NCBI GenBank assembly: GCA_029379385.1
Contig: CM055607.1
Location: 29,509,235-29,573,234, forward strand
Direction of reading: 5' to 3'
Source: Quillaja saponaria
Taxonomy: Eukaryota > Streptophyta > Magnoliopsida > Fabales > Quillajaceae
Length of the DNA stretch: 64,000 nt
Positions 12,374 to 21,716 of the stretch are shown here, piece after piece. A model generated the notes under the pieces. The model had not been told where the DNA came from. It did no database searches and saw only the letters and a list, made by a program, of their open reading frames with translations. The position numbers were made by a program, and so were the translations under genes. Every line of letters starts with the position of its first letter. Position 1 is the stretch's first letter.

Positions 12374-12436
12374 AGGGTTTGACTAGTTTTACGCTGGCCG
12401 TCAACCTATCGCAACCCTCCTCCTTTATCAGGGCAA

Positions 12437-13190
12437 AAAATATTTTTCAAGGAATAAATTTATGTTGAGATTTTTTTTAAAATATAAAACTGTAGTGATG
12501 TGTGTGCAATATTCTTTTTATTTTTTTTACGAAGGAAAAAAATCAAATATAAAATTTTACTAAGACGAAATGAGTTTTTATTATTTATACACCTTATTAG
12601 TTCTCTAATTAAACTAGACGGAATTGATTAAATAATTAATGGCAAAGAGTGGATGAATTCAATTAAATTAATTTTGATAGTGAGAGTCGTAGACAGTGAA
12701 CATTTTTGCTTAGTGTGACATATATGGTCCTAATAAGCCCAATTATGCCAATTAGGTTTATAGCTTCACCCATCAACATGCTAATAATAGATACTCCATG
12801 TATCACACAGGACCTAGTTTAATTAAGAAGCAAAGATGTAGAGGCAACTAAAAGTTAAAGGAGGTCCATATATGTAGCCTGTAGGTGAGGGCAAGCACCT
12901 AAATTTATAAATTATAATGACTAGTAAATGAGCAACAAATATCAAAACTCACTTGTGAGAGAAATTGTTTGAAAATAGCTTGAAATAATTAAAACTTATT
13001 TCTTGGGTTATTTTACATTTATAAGATTTTTATTATTTTTTTGGTGGGAAGCTAATTTTAAAACAAGACATGTACATTTTACCCCTTTCATAAAGGGAGT
13101 AATTATGTTGTGAAAATAGATTTATTTAGCTAAAAATTGGAAAAGGAAAAAACAAGATATTGTATTGAGTATTCTTAAAATTAATTTTTG
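12437..13190. other. AT-rich spacer
   Basis: This lies between the LINE 5' end and the fold-back repeat block. It is AT-rich, with no open frame, splice pattern or RNA gene that I can support. Confidence 0.4.
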
Positions 13191-13287
13191 AAAAATAATA
13201 ACTTATATAAATCACTAGAGTAAAAAAAAAAATTAAAAAAATTGAATAATTGCACTAAATATAAAAGTAAATAATAATATCTTATCA

Positions 13288-13495
13288 AAATTTAAAGTGT
13301 ATAATAATTTTTAAATTTATAGTGTAGGATATTTTTAAATTTATATAGTGTATGAAATTTTGTAAATTTATAGTATATGATATTTTGTAAATTTATAATA
13401 TATGATATTTTTAAATTTATAGTGTATAATATTTTTTAAATTGGTAATATATCATAATTTTTCAATTTATAGTGTATGATATTTTTTAAAATTTT
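13288..13495 (+). repeat. Tandem ~25-bp repeat array, left arm of a fold-back structure
   Basis: About eight imperfect copies of a 24-27 bp unit (consensus AAATTTATAGTGTATGATAT plus several T). The unit is the reverse complement of the unit at 13641-13950. The array is extremely AT-rich with no coding potential. Confidence 0.9.
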
Positions 13496-13640
13496 CATCC
13501 TTAATATATGCTTCATGAAATTATCACTATTAACACTTAAACCCCATATTTTTAACCTCATACTAAACACACCCAAAAATTCAAATTTTGGTGAGCAATT
13601 AGTAATGCATGCTTAATTTTTATGACAAAACATATTTTGC

Positions 13641-13950
13641 ACTTTAAATTTAAAAAATATCATATACTATAAATTTAAAAATTATCATACACTTTAAAAT
13701 TTAAAAATACCATACACTATAAATTTAAAAATATCAGACACTTTAAATTTAAAAAATGTCATACACTTTAAATTTAAAAAATATCATACACTATAAATTT
13801 AAAAATTATCATACACTTTAAATTTAAAAATTATCTTACACTATAAATTTAAAATTATCATACACTTTAAAATTTAAAAATTATCATACACTTTAAAATT
13901 TAAAAATATCATACACTTTAAAATTTTAAAAATAATATACAATTTAAATA
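13641..13950 (-). repeat. Tandem ~25-bp repeat array, right arm of a fold-back structure
   Basis: About twelve imperfect copies of a 24-25 bp unit (TTTAAAAATATCATACACT plus TTAAA or ATAAA). Read on the minus strand it gives the left-arm unit, so the two arrays form a long inverted repeat with a spacer of about 145 bp (13496-13640). Flanking A-rich (13206-13240) and T-rich (13950-13965) tracts extend the complementarity. Confidence 0.9.
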
Positions 13951-13989
13951 TTTCTTTTTTTTTACATAAATTATCATACATCATAGTTA

Positions 13990-14832
13990 ACCAAATTTAC
14001 AAAAATGTTACTAAAAAATCGAATTTACAAAATCTAGTTTGACACGGACAAATGAAGAAAGAGAAGAAGTTGATGAGAAAGAGAGAGAAACTAGATTTAG
14101 AAAATCAGTTTATAAATTTACCACATTTTAGATAATAAATTTTAAAATTTACTATTTTGGATAAAACTTTTAAGAATTCGGCCTATTTGTCCAAATGACC
14201 GACATAGATGAGCTAGACATAGATGAGCTATACTTTTCACGTGAATTATTAAAGAATGGTACATACTTAACACTGACCACTAACCACTGACCACCTCAAT
14301 GGGAAGTTCCGCAAATGTGTCCCCACCGGATCAATGCCGTTGATTTGCTGGTGAAGGTTAAGTAAACTCCCAGTGAAGTTCCTCTCAATTCTGAATCCAC
14401 AAATATCCAAAAGGGCCTAATGAAAGGGACCCCAACCATCATACTGAACTCCATAGAGATTCCCAATTTGCAACTACACAAAGAATGAAAAAGGCTGTTG
14501 ATTACAAGTGCCTAAGTAGGTTGTTAATCTTCTAACTTAAACCCCATAAAAACTGTAGGGCATCCATGCAAGAAACCCAAGATTTTGAGCCTTTTATGGG
14601 GGTCACTTACTTTGGTAGGAACGTAACTATCAACAGATCCTACCACAATTGCCAATTTATCTTCATCGATCAAAAAAATATCATATCTTTCTAAAGCATC
14701 TTTAACAAGCTTTACAACCTCATCAATAGAAAATAAAGAAATACAGGCACAAACGAACCATCACGTAGAATCATTTCACTTTCCCCCTAACGCCTGCAAG
14801 ACAGCCTTGTTGTACAGTAAGGTATCTAAATT
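13990..14832. other. Spacer 3' of the small gene, with a coding-like fragment
   Basis: It holds the 3' UTR side of the small minus-strand gene, a 15-bp tandem duplication (GACATAGATGAGCTA twice, about 14204-14233) and, on the minus strand at 14611-14727, a 39-codon stretch with balanced protein-like composition (IDEVVKLVKDALERYDIFLI and onward) ending at an AAA|GTAAGT donor-like site. A possible upstream continuation (EMILRDGSFVPV, about 14740-14780) is in another frame. I do not recognise the family; it looks like a decayed gene fragment. Confidence 0.4.
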
Positions 14833-17264
14833 TCAGTCCTGCTTGCCACCATCTACTGCTCTACCCGAATTCAAAACATGCTCTAAAGGAGCCGGTTCAG
14901 CACTGGCACCCACCTGCTAAAACAAGGGCAATCCATCTTAGTTGAGTAGCCTTGGAGATGAGAAGTACCAACAATCTGTCAAATACATGCAAGCGTCATC
15001 CATAATAGAACACACAGACACAATTCTTAGAAAAGAACCACAAGAAGAAACAACCCCAAGCAACAGAATCATGATGATATTCGAGAAAAATGAATTTGCA
15101 GGGTGTGTGTCAGAGTAGATTTTAGGTGTCATTAATACAACCATCACCTCACTGAGAATACATGGAGCTACTCTGTCATATCCATATTTATTCTCTGTAC
15201 ATTTCACCAGTTACACTTAAATATCCAAGAATACAAATAAAGTAGTACGGACTCGCATTGGACCAAAATTAAAGGTCACAGCTAAAGAATGATATAGTAG
15301 CCTTTATCAGCAACTGGAATCTTCAAGAATAAACTTCAAAGAAAATACTCTTAATCCCAATTACCAGGGACCAGATAGAGATTCCCAATTTGACACTTCT
15401 AGAGATCCGCCACAAACACCTGCTTCATTCTCTTTAAGATTTGCCTCAGTGAGATGCGGAAAAACTTGACTGTTTAATGCAAACTGTCAAACTAACTGTT
15501 ACCATGTGCACAAGAAACAGGCTTCTATGCAAGACATGAAGCATGATTGCATGACAAAGGTAAAGTTTCCATTCACCAATTCATCAACTTATGATTCTAA
15601 ATCCCACCATTATACAGAAATTGTAGGATGAAGTTTTTGGATTCCAGCAACTTTTGGCCACTAAAATCAACATTTCTCTAAATGATGTCCCTTGGAGTGA
15701 GATCATATTGATTTTTGTACCTCACATATTTCCAGCCTCTCTAGTCTCCGTGATGGATCTAAGATTAAGGCTCCAGGTTTCACAATCAGCAGAATGACTT
15801 GTTTAACAATCACAGAAGTTAGAAAGTCAATATTGAAGGTAAATATTAGGATTATGCATTGGAGATTTAAAGAGTACTTGGGAACTATACAAGAACCATA
15901 ATTTTCTTATTTAGCTTATATGAAATATTAAATATCATTGAAAGGCAAGCCTAATTTGCAACATTATAGATAGATGAACTTTTACCAAATTAAACAAGGA
16001 AACTTGCAGTTATAAAATTAGAAGAAGAAAGGAAAAGAAAAAGTATCTATGGAGTTTCTTGACATGCACATTAGGCAAATGCAAATCTTAGTCCAGTGAC
16101 CAGTCCTAAATCAGGATACTCATTATTGTTTCTTAAGTTTAAGATTGAAGGATCCTATCAGCTATCACATATTGTGATACAAACAATCATGAAATCAGTT
16201 CTAATGCAAATCTCCCATAACAGTGAGCCACATGCCATCACACTAATGCAGATATACCTTTATCTTGTGTACAAAGTAGAAAATCTTCACAATGAGCCAC
16301 GAGTCTGCAACCTAGTTGCAAGTCATGACCAAAATTTTCTTTTTGAAGTCATTATTGATGCTTCTTCCAACATAGAAAATAATAATCACCTTAGTCTATG
16401 CAACACTCTGCTTGAGTCACAAAAAGACCATACATTGGTTATTTCCTATCACACAGGGGCAAAAATTTTGCTTCCAAACTATTCAAGTGACTCCAAAAGT
16501 ATATCCCATTGTTATCAAAATTAAATCTAAAATCTTTTTTACATGCTCATTGTTAATTGGTCAAAATCACAAAAGCTCCCAACTTGAGCATATATATATA
16601 TAGCAGTATAAGAATTTATGTAGAACCAGAACTAACATCAAAATAATTCTTTTATAACAAAATAATATAAAGCATTCTCATACTTTGTTGTCACTTTTAG
16701 ATGTAGGCTTGTATGGACATGCTGGAGGAGCCCTTTCTGGTTTCCTGTATTCCCAGCCCAGAAGCCCATAGACCTTCCTCTGAAGCATTCATGAACATAT
16801 ATTCAGGGAGAAATTATGAGCTGGAAGCCATAGAAGCAACCTTAACAAAAATCAATTATGAATAAGTTTTGCCCAAGTATTCTGTTCAAGTTTACAGTTG
16901 ATCAAGAATTTATAAGCAGCCAGAAAAACAACCTTGTCAAGCCACATAATTGTAACAAAATTCAGTAAAACTAAAAGCAAAACTGACCTCATAACTTACC
17001 AGTGATTCAGTGAATATCTAAATTGGGAAATAAAACAACAGACCCAGATGGAAAAATAGGATTTTGAACACGCATGGTCCATTTGCCATAATATAATCGA
17101 ACAAAAGAGGCAGGACGTTGACGATAGGGACAAGAAATAGCGGCAGCAAACAAGCCAAGCAAACCTAAACCACATTTTCAAGCATAACGTTAAAAAGAAA
17201 AAATCGATGGACAAAATTGAAGTGTACGAGAAAAAGGAATTCTCGGAGATCAGACTTTTACCAT
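14833..17264 (-). CDS. Small uncharacterised plant protein (~59 residues)
   Basis: The model has three coding exons: 17262-17264 (ATG only, followed by donor GTAAAA), 16684-16779 and 14833-14913, total 180 nt and 59 residues. The two main exons join in phase 0 (SDNK|VGASAEP). The middle exon encodes [20 protein letters not shown], then CPYKP; the last ends in AVDGGKQD. The composition is basic and proline-rich at the centre, polar at the end, with no signal peptide or membrane segment. An alternative start exists: ATG 16786-16788, directly upstream of the middle exon's acceptor, would add Leu-Gln and remove the need for the ATG-only exon. The sequence 17265-17345 looks like a pyrimidine-rich 5' UTR, with tRNA-Ile just beyond. 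I do not recognise the family and assign no function. Confidence 0.6.
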
Positions 17265-17423
17265 CTTCAATCGTCTTCTAAGATTTACAATCAGTTACAG
17301 AGACTAAGAGAGGAAGGAATTGGTTGGGAATGTGGGAGAAGATCAACGAAACATTATTATTATGGTTAGTAAGTAATTTTCCAATTTATAAGAAAAAATA
17401 TAAAAATAAAATAACGTCAATAT

Positions 17424-17497
17424 TGGCCCATGCAGGTCTCGAACCTGCGACCTTCGCGTTATTAGCACGACGCTCTAACCAACTGAGCTAATAGGCC
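17424..17497 (-). tRNA. trnI-AAU: tRNA-Ile (anticodon AAT, read as IAU)
   Basis: The minus-strand 74-nt sequence folds as a full cloverleaf: acceptor stem GGCCTAT/ATGGGCC (one U:G pair), D arm TTAGCTCAGTTGGTTAGAGC (A box), anticodon loop GCTAATAAC with AAT, and T arm GCAGGTTCGAGACCTGC (B box). The discriminator base is A, and there is no intron or encoded CCA. T-rich sequence downstream on the minus strand (17400-17415) provides a Pol III terminator. It is nuclear in type: the A34 anticodon is the eukaryotic cytosolic isoleucine form. Confidence 0.97.
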
Positions 17498-18259
17498 TCT
17501 TTTATATAAATACTAAAAAACACAAATTTATTTATTTATTAATGGATGTCAGTAATATTTTGTAATCTCATCAACATTGGACAACAAAGATGAAGAGAGA
17601 AAGGGAAGAGTCATCCACAATCTGAGCTTCTAAGGTCAGATGGTTAGAGTGAGTGATATGTGATCATTTCTAATGTACTTGAAAAAAGAGTTATCCTCTT
17701 TTATGTTGTATAGTTTAGTTTAAGGCTGAATAAATGTGGGCACTCAATGAGATATTATCATGGATGTGTAAATGCTTATTCAGGATTCTTTGATTACTAG
17801 GTTACTACTTGGAAGCTTCAAACTTGATTAATTTCAATTTGCTTCACTCTTCATCAACAAGAAAAAAATCAATGTACATTGAAGATAGTTACTAGTAAGA
17901 AGGCCGAAGATTACAATTTGAATGATAAATCAAGTCTCATGTTTCTCTAACAGTGTATTGGGATTCAATTCTCTAACTGTAGTCTGAAGACACCGGATGG
18001 AGCATCGAAAAACGGTAGTTACAGTCATGCTGGAAAGAAAGACTATTTTTCATGATTCATGGCAAAGTGTCACTTGAAGAATAACTTAACAAAAACTAAT
18101 ATGATGCATTATGTAGAAATGAATGACAAAAAATAATTTATATTTATGATGTCATTGTACATTTTCGAAAGTAAAGAGTGTATACAGATGTCAACAAGAG
18201 AGCCCTGTCCCAGTCATGAAATCAACAAGAGTCTGTCCCATTCATGAAATTGCCTTTGA
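17498..18259. other. Spacer between tRNA-Ile and the CDC25-like gene
   Basis: About 760 bp including the 3' UTR of the CDC25-like gene. A fragment at about 17636-17652 (GTCAGATGGTTAGAGTG) resembles a tRNA D-arm, but no T arm follows, so it is not called. No other feature can be supported. Confidence 0.45.
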
Positions 18260-20658
18260 TCATGCACACTCACCCTTGCAGGGAATATCAGTACAGCGAC
18301 AAACAGGTCTACCAGAAGCTTCCCAGCCATTGAAGCCACGTTCCAAGATTAAAATGTTCTTAATTCCATCATCTTCCTTAATCTCCTGAAGATAATTAGC
18401 AAATTTCCGAGCACAAGTTGGGCCACGAACCTACAAAAGTATCCAAAGAACTTGTGGCATCATATCTACGCTGATGACATCTTTAAGCATGAAAATAATC
18501 TGACTTCCGGCATAATGCAAAGATGTTGCCAGTAGAAACTGATGCAGATGCGGCATGTCTGATTATTCAAGCTCCAGATTGAGTGGTTACATTAAGCCCC
18601 AAAAAATGCAAACAGGAAAGCGTGTATGAAAAATCATACATGCATGATGTATTTGGAAGTAACTCAAATGCAGAATCACTACTAGGTAATACAAAACAAC
18701 AAAAGTAATTGTCAAGTACCGAGTTATTAGAATATATCCATCTGTATAGGCACCCGATTATCAAAAGACATCCAGACACCTCCCATTGTCCTAAACAACT
18801 AGTAGGTAGGGCCTAAGAAGTAGGTTACAGAATCATATAGGATCAGAAGACACATTTTCAAAACTAGAAATCACCCCAATACAGGAAAATCGTCCCGCCA
18901 ATTATAGCAGTCTGACCCATCCACACAGATGATAATTATAGTTCCAAAAGCGAAAAAAACCAGCCTTCAACCTTTTAGCTCAATAAGACCACCAAGCAGA
19001 GTACATAAAATATGTTTCACTACAGGATGTTGAAATAGACCTTCCAACATTGGATGCATGTACAGGGCAAGAAATATCATACCGCAACTGTTATTTGGTC
19101 ATGAAAATATTAAGCATGTCATGATTCTGAGGTTAGGTATTGTAGATTCTGTGCCTAATCTAAAATCTAAATAAAGGATAAGATTGCAACTATATCTTCC
19201 CAAAGCTCATCAATTTCTTGCTTGAAATACGTAGTATAATGTGATAGACTTGTGTAACAGTCAAATGCTCAAGCTAGTACTTCAGATAAAATATGTTTCA
19301 CTACAGTCGTCATGGTGGCTCTGAATTCAATTTCAACAATTTAGAGACTTAAAACCACCTGTGTAATTCTTTCAGACCATCTCTAATGGTTTGTTTTTCC
19401 AAAAATCCCCCAGCCTTCCCATTATAGTTATAATCTTATTAATGCTTTCACCTATAAAAAGTGGTATATTGTCAACAAATTTCCAGAAAATATAAGGATT
19501 CTGGGGAACAATATCAGACAAGAAAACTTTCTTGAATCTATTTAAAACACAAATGCACAATTCTCAGAATAATTATAGACATGTATCATGAGAAAATTTC
19601 AGCACTGACTAAATATCACAAAACACTAAAGCAAAAACTTGAATCTATGCTGGTACCTATGTACTGAGCAGAGACTGGAATTTTCGCCTGCAACTAACAT
19701 TTATCATGTAGGACTCGTCTTACTAATCAGATCTCCCAACTTCAGCAAGAAAAATATTATTTCTGGTCCGGTTTTAAATTTGAGAGATAAAGCAATTGTA
19801 GGATGAAAACTTGACTGCTTGCATTTTCCAACAAATATATCCAATTCAGCTTAGCTATGAAATTATATTCATAAATGAAAAACAAATAATCACAACAATA
19901 AGTGGAGGTAGGAATATATTCATGATAGAAATGATAAGGCTGCGTAGATGCAGGGTCCAGTTTTCTGTCAACAAATACTAAGATTATATACATGATGGAA
20001 AAATTAAATACCAAATTAAGTGGATCCAAGGCAGTGTAACTACAGAACCATATGAAGCTCATACTAGGTAAGCCTAAAGGGTCTTGTCAATGCAAGCTTC
20101 ATATTTAACATGTAGCTGAATGAAAGCAACATATAGATTACAATTGATATTTCTTCTAGGTAAAAATCACATAATTCAATATGCCCCAACATCATTTCTT
20201 GCGCAATCCAAACATACTTTTCTTCGAAAACTCAATTCCCCAATATCTAGATAACTAAACATTCTACTATGTACTTTGAGAGGATGCGGGTCGGCTTTGA
20301 AGGGATAAAAAAACCCATAAAAACAATAGAAAGCAAACCTGACTGAGAGCACAGTGAAAAACCAGGGTATCTTTTCCTTTCACTTCCTGAAGGAGATTCG
20401 AAATCTTATCAGAGAAAGAGTGGCTTGCGTAATGCAGAGACCCAGCAATATGCCCATCATAACTCCGCTCATCATCCCTTTAAAACCCAAGAATAACACC
20501 TCAAGTTACAATCCTCTGAATGAATTTGGTGGTTGAAGATATAAAACTAGTAGGAGAGAAAGGGATCGAACGCACCTGACATCAATAACGGCAATATTTG
20601 GACGAGGTTTGAGAGCCAGAAGCTGAGAACCAGTTATGTAGGAGATACTGCGAGCCAT
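18260..20658 (-). CDS. CDC25: CDC25-like dual-specificity phosphatase / arsenate reductase
   Basis: Three exons: 20576-20658, 20339-20477 and 18260-18430, giving 393 nt and 130 residues, with phases 2, 0 and 0. The start [12 protein letters not shown] and single rhodanese-like domain match the small plant CDC25/ACR2 proteins. The P-loop is H69-C70-A-L-S-Q-V-R76 (HCX5R) with catalytic Cys70, interrupted by the intron after Gln74. The C-terminal cluster C118-R-C120, C125, C129 corresponds to the zinc-binding site known in the Arabidopsis protein. The family reduces arsenate with glutathione and has phosphatase activity in vitro. Intron 2 is about 1.9 kb with nothing recognisable in it. The 5' UTR has a (TTC)n run at 20668-20690. 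The gene is divergent from the RFWD3-like gene. Confidence 0.95.
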
Positions 20659-21716
20659 CTCTCTCTTCTTCTTCTTCTTCTTCTTCTTTCTGCGTAGAAA
20701 GAGAATTTGATTTTACTGTGCGAAGTCGGAGGTCGGAACTCGTAAGTAAAGGAACCCCTTGGTCATTACTAAAAAATAAAAAATAAAAAAAACAAAAATA
20801 GCCCACTGGTGATTGGTCAGTGTGATTTTAATACCATGCGGCCGGCACTCACTTTATGACATGGACCCGTTTTTTTCTTTTTATTCTTTTCCATTTTTTT
20901 CTTGTTAAAAAGTATTCATTTGTGTACAATGAAAATTGCTCAACCGATCACAACTTTATATTATAATTGCTTTTTTTGTTTCTCTTGATTATAATTGTTA
21001 ATTATACTATTTTTTTTTATTAAAAAATTAATTGAATTCTTTCTTATAAATGTTAAAACATAATTAAAATTATATACTAAATTTTGATAAAAATAAAAAT
21101 GTGCATAAATTATGAAAAAATAACATAAATTATTGTGTATTAATCATTAAAAAAAGAGCAGAAGTCATGGGTAAAATTTTAAATGATGAATTAATAATAT
21201 TTATTGGGGTATTATTTATGAAAATATTATAATCTTTTACAAAATCAAATGTAAATATTATAAATTATAATTATAAATATTAAATCTTTATTTATAATTT
21301 TTTTCTAAAATCATATTCAAAGGTTTAAATTTAATATAATTATTACAAAAAATTTCTAATCATATATTCAACATCTTATTTATTTAATTATAAACCGATT
21401 ATGTTCCACTGTGCTACTAAAATTAGAGTGGGCATGCTAAAAATATTAAGACTGGTTTAGGGCTAAGAGTTTAACGGATTAGATTAAGCCTTAACCCTTT
21501 CGCGCCATTCGTACTTGTCCATCTGCGGAAACTTAATTACGAAGTCAGTCAGTCGCTACCCTATTTTAAGGCCGTGTTTGGAACGACTAAGCGTTACCTG
21601 AAAACGCAGTGAAGGGCACACGTCCTTGTATCTTCTTCTTCTTGAATCTTGTCTTGGCTAGAAAGGGGTATACTCAATTCAACCGTTAAAGAGCATAGAG
21701 AGATAACTCTACTCTA
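20659..21716. promoter_or_regulatory. Divergent intergenic promoter region (CDC25-like / RFWD3-like)
   Basis: 1058 bp separate the two divergent start codons. The CDC25 side has a (TTC)n 5' UTR. The centre (about 20870-21420) is very AT-rich. The RFWD3 side is more GC-rich and carries telobox and E2F motifs. Confidence 0.6.
21493..21506 (+). promoter_or_regulatory. Overlapping telobox and E2F site upstream of the RFWD3-like gene
   Basis: AACCCT (21493-21498) overlaps TTTCGCGCC (21498-21506), about 210 bp upstream of the ATG. TTTCGCGCC is an exact plant E2F consensus (TTTSGCGC), and teloboxes often accompany such sites in S-phase genes. Activity is inferred. Confidence 0.6.

Larger units (their letters stand above)
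9293..12436 (-). mobile_element. RTE-type non-LTR retrotransposon (LINE), nearly full length, inactivated
   Basis: A minus-strand element of about 3.1 kb encodes one polyprotein with an APE-type endonuclease followed by reverse transcriptase. The 3' end carries the short TTGAGTTGAGTTG tail typical of plant RTE elements, preceded by GTTGGGGTCGG (minus-strand complement near 9328). The coding frame is interrupted by in-frame TGA codons at about 11597-11599 and 10977-10979 and by one apparent single-base deletion near 11276. Both stops sit where CGA would fit, as expected from deamination of methylated CpG. I did not find clear target-site duplications, so the ends are good to about 20 bp. Confidence 0.95.

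Noticed and set aside
13288..13950. CRISPR-like array
   Set aside because: The repeats are contiguous, degenerate and AT-only with no unique spacers, in a plant nuclear context.
16096..16524. 142-codon plus-strand open frame
   Set aside because: Lies in the intron of the small minus-strand gene; no recognisable family and no promoter or splice support, so left uncalled.
17636..17660. Possible second tRNA near tRNA-Ile
   Set aside because: Only a D-arm-like GTCAGATGGTTAGAG is present; no T arm or acceptor stem can be found.
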